In this document: piece after piece, positions 16,180 to 25,349 of the stretch
Position numbering within the stretch: position 1 is the stretch's first letter
How the letters are laid out: each line of letters opens with the position of its first letter
NCBI RefSeq assembly: GCF_029846715.1
Contig: NZ_JARVWW010000029.1
Span: 37,743 to 101,742 of the forward strand
Length of the DNA: 64,000 nt
Origin: Bradyrhizobium nivariense
GTDB taxonomy: Bacteria; Pseudomonadota; Alphaproteobacteria; Rhizobiales; Xanthobacteraceae
Direction of reading: 5' to 3'
Made by a program: the position numbers and the translations under genes
The notes under the pieces: generated by a model
Seen by the model: only the letters and a program-made list of their open reading frames with translations
The model's database searches: none
What the model was told of the DNA's origin: nothing

Positions 16180-17571
16180 ATGACGAAGAATCCAACTCTG
16201 AACTCCACTTGGATTTCAGACTGGCGCCCCGAAGATGAGGCGTTCTGGAATGCGACTGGCAAGACTATCGCGCGACGCAACCTGATCTGGTCGATCGTGG
16301 CCGAGCATATCGGCTTCTCGGTCTGGCTGATCTGGAGCATCGTCACCACCAAGCTGCCGCAGGCGGGCTTCCACTACACCACCGACCAGCTGTTCCAGCT
16401 CGTCGCGGTGCCCGGGCTGATCGGCGCGTTGATGCGCTTTCCCTACACCTTCGCGGTGACGACCTTCGGCGGTCGCAACTGGACCATCTTCAGTGCGGCG
16501 ATCCTGTTCATTCCGACGCTCTCGCTCGCCTATTTCGTGAGCCAGCCCGACACGCCGTTCTGGCTGATGCTGCTGATTGCCTCGACCGCCGGCCTCGGCG
16601 GCGGCAACTTTGCGTCCAGCATGACCAACATCTCCTTCTTCTTTCCTGACCGGATGAAGGGGTGGGCGCTGGGCTTGAACGCGGCCGGTGGCAATATCGG
16701 CGTCTCCAGCGTGCAGCTCCTGACCCCGATCCTGATGACGCTCGCCGTCGTCAACCTCTTCCAGGCAACCCCCGTCGACGGCATCTTCCTCCAGAATGCC
16801 GGCCTGATGTGGGTGCTGCCGATCGCGATCGCGGTGTTCGGCGCAGTGTTCTTCATGAACAACCTGACCACGGCCAAGTCGTCGATCAAGAACCAGCTCG
16901 CGGTGGTCAAGCGCAAGCACACCTGGATCATGGCCTATCTCTATATCGGCACGTTCGGCTCCTTCATCGGCTACTCGGCGGCATTTCCGCTGCTGATCAA
17001 GACCCAGTTCCCGCAAGTCACGATTGCGATCGCGTTCCTGGGGCCGCTGGTCGGCTCGCTGTCGCGGCCGCTCGGCGGCTGGCTTGCCGACAAGATCGGC
17101 GGCTCGGTCATCACGTTCTGGAATTTCATCGTGATGGCAGGCGCCACGGTCGGCGTGCTCTACTTCGTCGGGCACAAGGATTTCATCGGCTTCCTGTCGA
17201 TGTTCCTGGTCCTGTTCGTCACGACGGGCATCGGCAACGGCTCGACCTACCGCATGATCCCCTCGATCTTCCGCGAGCAGAATTTGTTCAGGGTGCGCGG
17301 CAAGGGCGATGCGGAGCGCGCGGTCGCCTTGAAGACGGCGAGCATCGAGAGCGGTGCTGCGGTCGGCTTCATCGGCGCGGTCGGCGCCGTCGGCGGCTAT
17401 CTGATCCCGACCGGGTTCGGCAAATCGATCGCGCTGACCGGAGGGCCGCAGCTCGCGCTCGCGATCTATCTCGGTTTCTACGCCTCCTGCCTCGCGCTGA
17501 CCTGGTGGTTTTATCTGCGTCGCAGCCCGCAGGGTGAGGGCGCGTCAAGCCTCGCCGGAGCGCGCGTGTGA
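16180..17571 (+). CDS. narK: Nitrate/nitrite transporter NarK (MFS)
   Basis: The 463-aa protein is a 12-helix major facilitator with the nitrate-nitrite porter signature in helix 5 (GGGNFASSMTNISFFFP). It moves nitrate in and/or exchanges it for nitrite at the inner membrane. The context before a haemoglobin, a flavoprotein and NasC matches the narK-bjgb-flp-nasC operon of B. japonicum, where NarK is linked to nitrite export during assimilation. GAAGGG precedes the ATG. Its stop codon overlaps a dispersed palindromic repeat. The presence of both an ABC importer and NarK suggests a split of uptake and nitrite balance. Confidence 0.92.
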   Translation: MTKNPTLNSTWISDWRPEDEAFWNATGKTIARRNLIWSIVAEHIGFSVWLIWSIVTTKLPQAGFHYTTDQLFQLVAVPGLIGALMRFPYTFAVTTFGGRNWTIFSAAILFIPTLSLAYFVSQPDTPFWLMLLIASTAGLGGGNFASSMTNISFFFPDRMKGWALGLNAAGGNIGVSSVQLLTPILMTLAVVNLFQATPVDGIFLQNAGLMWVLPIAIAVFGAVFFMNNLTTAKSSIKNQLAVVKRKHTWIMAYLYIGTFGSFIGYSAAFPLLIKTQFPQVTIAIAFLGPLVGSLSRPLGGWLADKIGGSVITFWNFIVMAGATVGVLYFVGHKDFIGFLSMFLVLFVTTGIGNGSTYRMIPSIFREQNLFRVRGKGDAERAVALKTASIESGAAVGFIGAVGAVGGYLIPTGFGKSIALTGGPQLALAIYLGFYASCLALTWWFYLRRSPQGEGASSLAGARV

Positions 17572-17617
17572 GCATGATCCGGAAAAGTGCGTAGCGGTTT
17601 TCCGGCAAGATCGTGTT
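17571..17617. repeat. Dispersed palindrome abutting narK stop
   Basis: An imperfect inverted repeat (AGCATGATCCGGAAAAGTG, then GCGGTTTTCCGGCAAGATC) begins at the last base of the narK stop. It has the look of a palindromic unit widespread in Bradyrhizobium genomes. As RNA it would fold into a hairpin separating narK from the haemoglobin gene. Confidence 0.6.
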
Positions 17618-17745
17618 CGAGATAGAGAGTTGGTACGAATCTCGCTTCTCTCCGTACGCGGGGAGAAGCATTGCCCGACAGTTTGACCATGAACCTGGTT
17701 CGCAATGGCGCGCACCAAGGCAAACCCAACAGGCAGGAGAACATC

Positions 17746-18174
17746 ATGACGCCAGAACAGATCACCCTCGTCCAACAGAGCTTTGCCAAGGTCGCGCCGA
17801 TTTCCGCGCAGGCCGCGGTGCTGTTCTACGATCGCCTGTTCGAGGTGGCGCCATCCGTGCGCGCGATGTTTCCCGAGGACATGACCGAGCAGCACAAGAA
17901 GCTGATGGGCATGCTCGCTGCCGTCGTCGGCGGCCTGTCGAACCTGGACTCGATCCTTCCCGCGGCCTCGGCGCTTGCGAAGCGTCACGTCGCCTATGGT
18001 GCGAAGGCTGAGCACTACCCCGTGGTTGGCGCGGCCTTGTTGTGGACCCTGGAGAAGGGGCTCGGCGAAGCCTGGACGCCCGAACTCGCCATCGCCTGGA
18101 CCGACGCCTACGGCGTGTTGTCCGGCTACATGATTTCCGAGGCCTACGGCGCACAGTCGCAGGCTGCCGAATAG
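17746..18174 (+). CDS. bjgb: Single-domain haemoglobin (Bjgb-type)
   Basis: The 142-aa protein is a globin without a fused reductase. The predicted proximal haem ligand is His81 (KRHVAYG), the CD1 phenylalanine is Phe42 (RAMFPED), and Tyr28 is in the B10 position associated with NO/O2 chemistry. In B. japonicum the equivalent protein detoxifies NO formed during nitrate assimilation. I start it at 17746, which has CAGGAGA upstream; the frame is open for 25 more codons without support. It lies between narK and the FAD oxidoreductase, which may reduce it in place of the missing flavodomain. Confidence 0.9.
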   Translation: MTPEQITLVQQSFAKVAPISAQAAVLFYDRLFEVAPSVRAMFPEDMTEQHKKLMGMLAAVVGGLSNLDSILPAASALAKRHVAYGAKAEHYPVVGAALLWTLEKGLGEAWTPELAIAWTDAYGVLSGYMISEAYGAQSQAAE

Positions 18175-18184
18175 GAGATGTCTT

Positions 18185-19402
18185 GTGAGTGAACCGCTGG
18201 TCATCGTCGGTAACGGTATGGCGGCCGCGCGTCTGGTCGACGAACTCGCCAAGACCGCGCTCGGCCGCTACGCGGTCGCCGTGATCGGCGAAGAGCCGCG
18301 GCTCGCTTACAACCGCGTGCTGCTCTCCTCCGTCCTCGCGGGAGAGACCGGGTCGCACGAGATCGAGCTCCGGCCGGCCGACTGGTGGCGCCATCGCGGT
18401 GTCACGGTGCGCTACGGCTATCGCGTCACCGAGATCGACACCGGCCGCCGCGAGCTCAAGATCGAAGGTGAAGAGAGCATGGAATATTCCAAGCTCGTGC
18501 TCGCCATCGGCTCGACGCCGCTGCGGCTCAACGTGCCGGGCGCCGATCTCGCCGGCGTGCACACCTTCCGCGACACCCGCGACGTCGACCTGCTGCTGAC
18601 GCTCGCCGCCGCCAAGAAGCGCGTCGTCGTGGTCGGCGGCGGTCTGCTCGGACTTGAAGCGGCTTACGGCCTCGCCAAGGCCGGAGCGCCCGTGACGCTG
18701 CTGCATCTGATGGACCGGCTGATGGAGCGCCAGCTCGATGCGCCGGCGGCCGACCTGCTCAAGACGCTGGTCGAGCGCAAGGGCATCCGCATCCTGCTCA
18801 ATGCCTCCACGGTCCGCATCCATGGCGAGAGCCATGTCGAAGGGGTCGAGCTCGCTGACGGTAGCCGGATCGAGGCCGACGCCGTGATCTTCGCTGCCGG
18901 CATCAGGCCCAACATTGCGCTCGCAAAGGACGCCGGCATCGCGGTCAACCGCGGCATCGTTGTCAACGACGAGATGCAGACGGCGTCACCCGATATCTAC
19001 GCGCTCGGCGAATGCGCCGAGCATCGCGGCACCTGCTACGGCCTCGTCGAGCCTGCCTACGAGCAGGCGCGCGTGCTGGCGCGGCATCTCGCCGGCCGTC
19101 CCGCGGTCTATCAGGGCAGCGTGGTCTCGACCAATCTGAAGGTATCAGGCGTCAGCGTGTTTTCCGCCGGCGATTTCATGGGCGGGGAGGGCAGCGAGAG
19201 CCTCGTGCTCACCGATCGCAGGCGCGGCACCTACAAGAAGCTCGTCATCGCCGACGGCCGGCTCACCGGCGCCGTGCTGATCGGCGATACCGTCGATGCG
19301 CTCTGGTATCTCGAACTGATCCGCAACGGCGACAAGGTGGCGGCGATCCGCACCGACATGATGTTCGGCCGCGCGCTCGCGCGTCCCTCGAAAGCAGCCT
19401 GA
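18185..19402 (+). CDS. flp: FAD-dependent NAD(P)H oxidoreductase of nitrate assimilation (Flp)
   Basis: The 405-aa flavoprotein has an N-terminal FAD motif (VIVGNGMAAARL, residues 6-17), a central NAD(P)H motif (VVVVGGGLLGLEAA) and the second FAD contact ending in IYALGECAEH. It resembles the first half of NirB/NasB and ferredoxin-type reductases. It likely passes electrons from NAD(P)H to NasC, and possibly to the haemoglobin. The GTG start at 18185 has GGAG a few nt upstream and sits 10 nt after the globin stop. The gene ends 1 nt before nasC, indicating tight coupling. Confidence 0.88.
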   Translation: MSEPLVIVGNGMAAARLVDELAKTALGRYAVAVIGEEPRLAYNRVLLSSVLAGETGSHEIELRPADWWRHRGVTVRYGYRVTEIDTGRRELKIEGEESMEYSKLVLAIGSTPLRLNVPGADLAGVHTFRDTRDVDLLLTLAAAKKRVVVVGGGLLGLEAAYGLAKAGAPVTLLHLMDRLMERQLDAPAADLLKTLVERKGIRILLNASTVRIHGESHVEGVELADGSRIEADAVIFAAGIRPNIALAKDAGIAVNRGIVVNDEMQTASPDIYALGECAEHRGTCYGLVEPAYEQARVLARHLAGRPAVYQGSVVSTNLKVSGVSVFSAGDFMGGEGSESLVLTDRRRGTYKKLVIADGRLTGAVLIGDTVDALWYLELIRNGDKVAAIRTDMMFGRALARPSKAA

Positions 19403-19403
19403 T

Positions 19404-22109
19404 ATGACCGCGATCGATCCCACGCTCCGCGCCATCAAGACGACCTGTCCCTATTGCGGCGTCGGCTGCGGCGTGCTGGCGACGCCAGACGGCAAGGGCG
19501 GCGCGGCGATCGCGGGCGATTCTGACCATCCTGCCAATTTCGGCCGGCTGTGCTCCAAGGGCTCCGCGCTCGGCGAGACCGTCGGGCTCGAGAGCCGGCT
19601 GCTCTATCCGATGATCCGCTGCAAGGGCGTGCTCGAACGCGTCGCCTGGAGCGATGCGATTGACCACGTCGCCCACCGCATGCAGCACATCGTCGCCCGC
19701 GACGGCGCCGACGCAGTCGCGTTCTATCTCTCCGGCCAGCTTCTCACCGAGGACTATTACGTCGCCAACAAGCTGATGAAAGGCTTTGTCGGCACGGCGA
19801 ATGTCGACACCAATTCGCGGCTGTGCATGTCGTCCTCGGTCGCCGGTCACCGCCGCGCCTTCGGCGCAGACACCGTGCCCGGCTGCTACGAGGATCTCGA
19901 CCAGGCCGATCTGCTGGTGTTCGTCGGCTCGAATGCCGCCTGGTGCCATCCGGTGCTGTTCCAGCGCATGCTGAAGAACCGCCAGGAGCGCGGCGCGCGC
20001 ATGATCGTGATCGATCCGCGCCGCACCGACACCGCGACCGACGTCGATCTGTTCCTCGGCCTCAAGCCCGGCACCGACACGGCGCTGTTCTCCGGCCTGT
20101 TCGTTCACCTCGCCGACACTGGTGCCCTGGATCAGGACTACATCGCGCAAAACACGTCCGGCTTTGACGACGCACTGGCGCGCGCGCGCAGCATCGCCGG
20201 CAGCATCACCGCGACCGCACTGGCGACCGGCCTCTCCGAGCTGGACGTCGCCGCCTTCTTCAAGATGTTCCGTGACACCGAGCGCGTCGTCACGCTGTAT
20301 TCGCAGGGCGTCAACCAGTCGGCCCAGGGCACTGACAAGGTCAACGCGATCCTGAACTGCCATCTCGCCACGGGGCGTATCGGCAAGCCAGGGGCCTCAC
20401 CGTTCTCACTCACCGGCCAGCCCAACGCGATGGGTGGCCGCGAGGTCGGCGGCCTCGCCAACCAGCTCGCCGCGCATATGAACTTCACGCCGCCGGACAT
20501 CGACCGCGTGCGGCGGTTCTGGAAGGCGCCGCGCATCGCCACCCATGAGGGGTTGAAGGCGGTGCAGCTGTTCGAAGCGATCAACCGCGGCGAGGTCAAG
20601 GCGCTGTGGGTGATGGGCACCAATCCGGCGGTGTCGCTGCCGGACGCGGATTTCGTGCGCGAGGCACTGAAGAAGCTCGAATTGTTCGTCGTCTCCGAGA
20701 ACGTGCTTTCCAACGACACGGTCGATGCCGGCCCGCACGTCCTTCTGCCCGCGCTCGCCTGGGGCGAGAAGTCGGGCACCGTGACCAACTCCGAGCGCCG
20801 CATCTCGCGCCAGCGCTCGTTCCTGCCGGCGCCGGGCGAGGCGCGGCCGGATTGGTGGATCCTCAGCGAGACCGCCAAGCGTCTCGGCTTCGGCGACAGC
20901 TTCAACTACAAATCGGCCGCCGACATCTTTCGCGAGCACGCCGCGCTCTCGGCGTTCGAGAACGATGGCAGCCGCGACTTCGACATCGGCGCGCTGACCT
21001 CGCTGTCCGACGAGGCCTTCGACGCCTTGAAGCCCGTGCAGTGGCCCGCGCGCGAAGGCGAGGCGCCCGGCGAACGGTTCTTCGCGCAGGGCGGCTTCTT
21101 CACCAATGACGGCAAGGGCCGTTTCGTTGCCCCGGAAGTGCCGGCGCTGCGTGGCGAGACCGGACCGTCGCGGCCCCTGCGCCTCAACACCGGGCGCATC
21201 CGCGACCAGTGGCACACCATGACGCGCACGGGGCTCAGCCAGCGGCTCGGCGCGCATCTGCCCGAGCCGTTCGTCGAGGTCCATCCCGATGACGCCAACA
21301 AATACAACATCGTCCATGACGGCTATGCCCGCATCACCACCGACTACGGCCAGTGTATCCTGAAGGCCGTCGTCAGCGAGCGGCAGCAGCGCGGCACGCT
21401 GTTCGCGCCGATCCACTGGAGCGCGATGAACGCCTCGCATGGCCGCGTCGGTGCGCTGGTCGCACCGTTCACCGATCCGTTCTCCGGGCAGCCGGAGTCG
21501 AAGGCAACACCGGCCGCGATCGTGCCGTATGAATACGTCTTTCGTGGGTTTGCGCTCTCGCGACAACGGCTCGATCTGCCGCCGAACCTGATGTGGACCC
21601 GTGTCACTGTCGCCGGCGGCTTCGGCTATCTCTTCGCCGACAACGCAGATCTGTCGCGCTGGCCGGCCTGGCTCGAGAGCGTCGCCGGCGAGGATGTCGC
21701 CGACTATCGCGACTTCGGCGGCGGCGTCTACCGCGCCGCGTCGTTCGCGGGCGACCGCATCGAAACCTGCTTGTTCGTCGGCCCAGCGCATGATGCCGGC
21801 GACTGGGAGGTGGTGAAGAGCCTGTTCGTGGCCGACCATGTCACCGACGACCAGCGCCGCATGCTGCTCTCCGGAAAGTCCAGCGAAGGTGCCGCCTCGA
21901 CCGGCCCTGTCGTCTGCGCCTGCTTCGGCGTCGGCCGCGGCACCATCTGCGACACCATCGCCGCAGGTGCGCGCACGGCCGCCGAGATCGGCGCAAAGCT
22001 CAAGGCCGGCACCAATTGCGGCTCCTGCATCCCCGAGCTGAAGCGGCTGATTGCTACGACCGAGGTGGCGCCGGCGAAGCAGGCCAAGCTCGCGGGCGCG
22101 GCGGGGTAG
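19404..22109 (+). CDS. nasC: Assimilatory nitrate reductase catalytic subunit
   Basis: The 901-aa cytoplasmic molybdoenzyme begins with a [4Fe-4S] motif (Cys15, Cys18, Cys22, Cys50). The body is a bis-MGD domain with the expected Mo-ligating Cys141 (SRLCMSSS), then a C-terminal molybdopterin-binding domain (about 580-690). The last 60 residues form a BFD-like [2Fe-2S] domain (VCACFGVGRG, then NCGSCIPEL). It reduces nitrate to nitrite. The fused BFD domain is a likely docking site for electrons from the flavoprotein encoded just upstream. No signal peptide, as expected. A palindromic repeat follows; the nitrite reductase is not in this window. Confidence 0.95.
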   Translation: MTAIDPTLRAIKTTCPYCGVGCGVLATPDGKGGAAIAGDSDHPANFGRLCSKGSALGETVGLESRLLYPMIRCKGVLERVAWSDAIDHVAHRMQHIVARDGADAVAFYLSGQLLTEDYYVANKLMKGFVGTANVDTNSRLCMSSSVAGHRRAFGADTVPGCYEDLDQADLLVFVGSNAAWCHPVLFQRMLKNRQERGARMIVIDPRRTDTATDVDLFLGLKPGTDTALFSGLFVHLADTGALDQDYIAQNTSGFDDALARARSIAGSITATALATGLSELDVAAFFKMFRDTERVVTLYSQGVNQSAQGTDKVNAILNCHLATGRIGKPGASPFSLTGQPNAMGGREVGGLANQLAAHMNFTPPDIDRVRRFWKAPRIATHEGLKAVQLFEAINRGEVKALWVMGTNPAVSLPDADFVREALKKLELFVVSENVLSNDTVDAGPHVLLPALAWGEKSGTVTNSERRISRQRSFLPAPGEARPDWWILSETAKRLGFGDSFNYKSAADIFREHAALSAFENDGSRDFDIGALTSLSDEAFDALKPVQWPAREGEAPGERFFAQGGFFTNDGKGRFVAPEVPALRGETGPSRPLRLNTGRIRDQWHTMTRTGLSQRLGAHLPEPFVEVHPDDANKYNIVHDGYARITTDYGQCILKAVVSERQQRGTLFAPIHWSAMNASHGRVGALVAPFTDPFSGQPESKATPAAIVPYEYVFRGFALSRQRLDLPPNLMWTRVTVAGGFGYLFADNADLSRWPAWLESVAGEDVADYRDFGGGVYRAASFAGDRIETCLFVGPAHDAGDWEVVKSLFVADHVTDDQRRMLLSGKSSEGAASTGPVVCACFGVGRGTICDTIAAGARTAAEIGAKLKAGTNCGSCIPELKRLIATTEVAPAKQAKLAGAAG

Positions 22110-22126
22110 GGGTTTTAAGAGAGGGT

Positions 22127-22265
22127 CTCGTGCCCCGGACGCTGCGCAGCACGGAGTGGTGCGCAGCAGAGCCGGGGCCCACCTGGCAAACGTTTGTTGT
22201 GGCTTTTCTGGGTCCCGGCTCTGCGCAGCAACGCAAAGGGTGTTGCAGCGCGTCCGGGACACGAG
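22127..22265. repeat. Dispersed palindromic repeat, family A copy 1
   Basis: The element is bounded by CTCGTGCCCCGGACGC and its near inverse GCGTCCGGGACACGAG. Internal arms containing GCTCTGC/GAGCCGGG fold into two hairpins. Two related copies are at 30580-30714 and 49698-49842. It lies between nasC and the lactonase gene and could act as the nas operon 3' end. Confidence 0.75.
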
Positions 22266-22369
22266 TGCGGTATGGGCTGGTACGCAGCTATGCCGCCCGC
22301 ACCAATCGACGTCCCCGCGATTGTGCCCTATGTTGCCGCGCTCTCCCATCAACAACAACAAAAACAACC

Positions 22370-23275
22370 ATGATGTACCTGGAAACGCCGCCGCGCCCGA
22401 TCGAAACCAAGCTCTTCTCCGCGATGCCCGACAAATTCCGCCGCAAGGGCGTGCGGACGGATTGGGCCGACGCTAACAGGCCGGGTGTGCCGACCGGTAG
22501 CTTCATCGAAGGGCCGTCGTTCGACAAGGACGGCAATCTCTACATCGTCGATATTCCCTTCGGCCGCATCTTCCGCATCGCGCCTGATGGCGAGTGGTCG
22601 CTGGCGATCGAATATGAGGGGTGGCCGAACGGGCTGAAGATCGCGGCCGACGGCCGCATCCTGGTCGCCGACTACAGGCACGGCATCATGGAGTTCGACG
22701 CCAGGGCTGGCCGCATCAAGCCTGTCCTGACTGCGCGCAATTCGGAATCGTTCCGCGGCTGCAATGACCTGCATCTCGCCTCGAACGGCGACATCTATTT
22801 CACCGATCAGGGTCAGACCGGCCTGCATGATCCGAGCGGTCGTGTTTTTCGCCTGACGCCGAACGGCCGGCTCGATTGCCTGATCGACACCGGTATCAGT
22901 CCGAATGGCCTGGTGCTCGATCCAACCGAGACCGTGCTGTTTGTCGCGATGACGCGCGACAACGCAGTGTGGCGGCTGCCGTTCATGAGGGACGGCAGCG
23001 TATCGAAGGTCGGCCGCTTCTGCTCGTTGTTCGGCGCCAGCGGTCCCGATGGTATGACGATGGACGCAAGCGGCCGCCTGTTCGTCGGCCACGCCTCGCT
23101 CGGCCATGTCTTCGTGTTCGCGCCGAACGGCGAGCTGATCGCGCGGATCAAGTCGTGTGCGGGGCCGAACTGCACCAATGTCGCGATCGGTGGCGCAAGC
23201 AGGGATCGTCTCTACATTACGGAATCGGCGACGGGCAGCGTGCTGGTCGCGGATATCAGCGGACTGAACGCTTGA
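22370..23275 (+). CDS. SMP-30/gluconolactonase-family protein
   Basis: The product of about 301 aa is a six-bladed beta-propeller of the SMP-30/gluconolaconase/LRE family. It shows repeated motifs such as FIEGPSFDKDGNLYIVDI (metal-binding Glu in the first blade), GCNDLHLASNGDIYFTDQ and ISPNGLVLDPTE, followed by GPDGMTMD. It probably hydrolyses a sugar-type lactone in the cytoplasm using a divalent metal. Two adjacent ATG codons (22370, 22373) are possible starts; neither has a good ribosome binding site. The next gene is an aldo/keto reductase. Substrate unknown. Confidence 0.82.
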   Translation: MMYLETPPRPIETKLFSAMPDKFRRKGVRTDWADANRPGVPTGSFIEGPSFDKDGNLYIVDIPFGRIFRIAPDGEWSLAIEYEGWPNGLKIAADGRILVADYRHGIMEFDARAGRIKPVLTARNSESFRGCNDLHLASNGDIYFTDQGQTGLHDPSGRVFRLTPNGRLDCLIDTGISPNGLVLDPTETVLFVAMTRDNAVWRLPFMRDGSVSKVGRFCSLFGASGPDGMTMDASGRLFVGHASLGHVFVFAPNGELIARIKSCAGPNCTNVAIGGASRDRLYITESATGSVLVADISGLNA

Positions 23276-23321
23276 GCTCAGTGGTGGTTGTTGGAGCGAG
23301 AGATCGGTATCGGAGCAGAAA

Positions 23322-24161
23322 ATGAAATCGAATCCCTTCGGCCAGGCTGGCGCCAACGTCTCCGTCATTGGGCAGGGCACCTGGTATCTCGACCACGGCG
23401 ATCGCAAGCGTGCGATCGCGGCGCTTCAGCGCGGGCTCGATCTCGGCATGACCCACATCGACACCGCCGAGATGTACGGCGATGCCGAGCTCGTCATTGC
23501 CGATGCGATCGCGGGACGGCGCGACGAGGTGTTCCTGGTGTCAAAGGTGCTGCCGAGCAACGCCTCGCGCGGCGGAACCATCACCGCCTGTGAGCGCTCG
23601 CTGAAGCGGTTGAAGACCGATCGGCTCGACTGCTATCTCTTGCACTGGCGCGGTTCCTATCCGCTCGAAGACACCGTCGCCGCGTTCGAGGATCTGGCGA
23701 AGGCCGGCAAGATCAAGTCCTGGGGCGTCTCCAATTTCGACGCCGACGATCTCGACGAGATGATCGACGTTGCCGGCGAAGACCGCATCGCCTGCAATCA
23801 GGTGCTCTATCATCTGAGGGAACGCACGATCGAGCATGCGGTGATCCCGTGGTGCGAACAGCATGGTGTCGCCGTGGTCGCCTATTCGCCGTTCGGCCAC
23901 GACGATTTCCCTACGAGCAACAGCAAGGGCGGCTCCGTGCTCGCGCGCATCGCGGAGGCGCGTCGCGCGACGCCGCGCCAGGTCGCGCTGAGCTTCCTCA
24001 CCCGTGCAACTACGGTGTTCGCGATTCCGAAGGCGTCGTCCGCGGAACATGCCGGTGAAAATGCAGCGGCCGGCGATCTCGTGCTGACGAAAGACGAGAT
24101 TGCGGCGCTCGATGCGGCGTTTCCGCGCGGTCCGAAGCCGCGCGGCCTGCCTATGCTGTAG
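23322..24161 (+). CDS. Aldo/keto reductase
   Basis: The 279-aa protein is a TIM-barrel NADPH-dependent reductase of the AKR superfamily. Catalytic tetrad candidates are the Asp in HIDTAEMYG, Tyr in the same motif, Lys in FLVSKVLP and His in CYLLHWRGS. The C-terminal cofactor loop FAIPKASSAEHAGENAAA is also typical. It follows the SMP-30 lactonase by 46 nt in the same direction, so the two may act on related sugar substrates. GGAG precedes the ATG. Substrate not predictable. Confidence 0.88.
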   Translation: MKSNPFGQAGANVSVIGQGTWYLDHGDRKRAIAALQRGLDLGMTHIDTAEMYGDAELVIADAIAGRRDEVFLVSKVLPSNASRGGTITACERSLKRLKTDRLDCYLLHWRGSYPLEDTVAAFEDLAKAGKIKSWGVSNFDADDLDEMIDVAGEDRIACNQVLYHLRERTIEHAVIPWCEQHGVAVVAYSPFGHDDFPTSNSKGGSVLARIAEARRATPRQVALSFLTRATTVFAIPKASSAEHAGENAAAGDLVLTKDEIAALDAAFPRGPKPRGLPML

Positions 24162-24302
24162 TGCACAAAAGCCTATTATTAATGGAGTCTTGACGCACGC
24201 GGACGTGAGCGCATATCGGCATCCTGTTTTCAGAAGTTGTGAAAGCGTCGCAATTATCGTTTTTTACGACCATTCCCGATTCGCCTTTCCTAGGTTCCAG
24301 CC

Positions 24303-25289
24303 GTGACACCGCCGCCCGCCGCAGCCGCAAGGCTCGACAGTATTTCCGTGCCCATGCCCGAGAAGAAGAACGTCGGCCGCCGCGCACCCGCGCGCGTCGA
24401 TCATCCCTTCAAGGGCATTGCGCTGGTGCTGTTGTCGACAGTGTTCCTCGGCTGCTCCGACGTCACCGCGAAATATCTGTCGACGAGCCTGCCTTCGATC
24501 GAAATCACCTGGATCCGCTTCGTGACGTTCGCGCTGATGTTCACGCCGGTGATGCTGCCGCGCTCGCCGCTCTATGCGATGCATACCGAGCGGCTCGGTT
24601 TGCAACTGATGCGCGGTGCCGCACTGCTTGGCTCCTCGCTATTCTTCATCACCGGCCTGGGCTTCCTGCCGATCGCGGAAGCCTCCGCCACTGGCTTCGT
24701 CTCGCCGCTGTTCGTCACTGCGCTGTCGATCATCTTCCTGAGCGAGAAGGTCGGCATGCGCCGCTGGATCGCGACGGCGATCGGCTTGATGGGCGTGTTG
24801 ATTATCCTGCGGCCGGGCTCGAGCGCGTTTCACGTCGCCGCGGTCTTCCCGATCATCTCGGCGTTCTGCTGGGCCGCCGCGCTGATCCTGACGCGCATGA
24901 TCAGCGGGCGGGAAGCGGTCGTCACCACGATGGCCTATTCCGCGCTCACCGGTGTTGCGATCCTCACCGTGATGGTGCCGTTCGTCTGGGTCACGCCGGG
25001 TTGGACCGCGATCGGGCTCGGCATCGTGATCGGCGTCGCGTCCACAGTGGGCCAGTGGATCGTCGTACTCGCCTATCGCTATGGCGATGCCTCGGTGCTG
25101 GCGCCGTTCTCCTACACGCAATTGCTCTGGGTCAGCATTTTGGGCTTCTTCATCTTCGGCGAGTTGCCCGACGTCTGGACCATCGCCGGCGCGGCCTTCA
25201 TCGTCGCCAGCGGCCTCTACATCGCCCATCGCGAGCGCATCCGCCGCGCCCAGCTCCTGATCCTGGAAGAGCGTTCGCCGAACGCCTGA
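24303..25289 (+). CDS. EamA/DMT-family transporter
   Basis: The protein (up to 328 aa) has about ten hydrophobic helices arranged as two EamA repeats, with family patterns such as GCSDVTAKYLSTSLPSIEITW and, in the second half, APFSYTQLLWVSILGFFIFGE. Members export metabolites or amino acids across the inner membrane. The start is uncertain: GTG at 24303 gives the full length, while ATG at 24354 removes a poorly conserved 17-residue tail; neither has a strong ribosome binding site. The upstream gap is AT-richer and may hold its promoter. Confidence 0.85.
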   Translation: MTPPPAAAARLDSISVPMPEKKNVGRRAPARVDHPFKGIALVLLSTVFLGCSDVTAKYLSTSLPSIEITWIRFVTFALMFTPVMLPRSPLYAMHTERLGLQLMRGAALLGSSLFFITGLGFLPIAEASATGFVSPLFVTALSIIFLSEKVGMRRWIATAIGLMGVLIILRPGSSAFHVAAVFPIISAFCWAAALILTRMISGREAVVTTMAYSALTGVAILTVMVPFVWVTPGWTAIGLGIVIGVASTVGQWIVVLAYRYGDASVLAPFSYTQLLWVSILGFFIFGELPDVWTIAGAAFIVASGLYIAHRERIRRAQLLILEERSPNA

Positions 25290-25349
25290 CGCAATATCAC
25301 GCACGCCGCTTCGTGCTATCAATGGCTCCAGCAACAAGGGAGGAGCCGG

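Noticed and set aside
20406..22367. Very long open frame (653 codons) antisense to nasC
   Set aside because: It is a high-GC shadow frame. The plus strand encodes a complete, motif-rich nitrate reductase and the antisense product has no recognisable domain.
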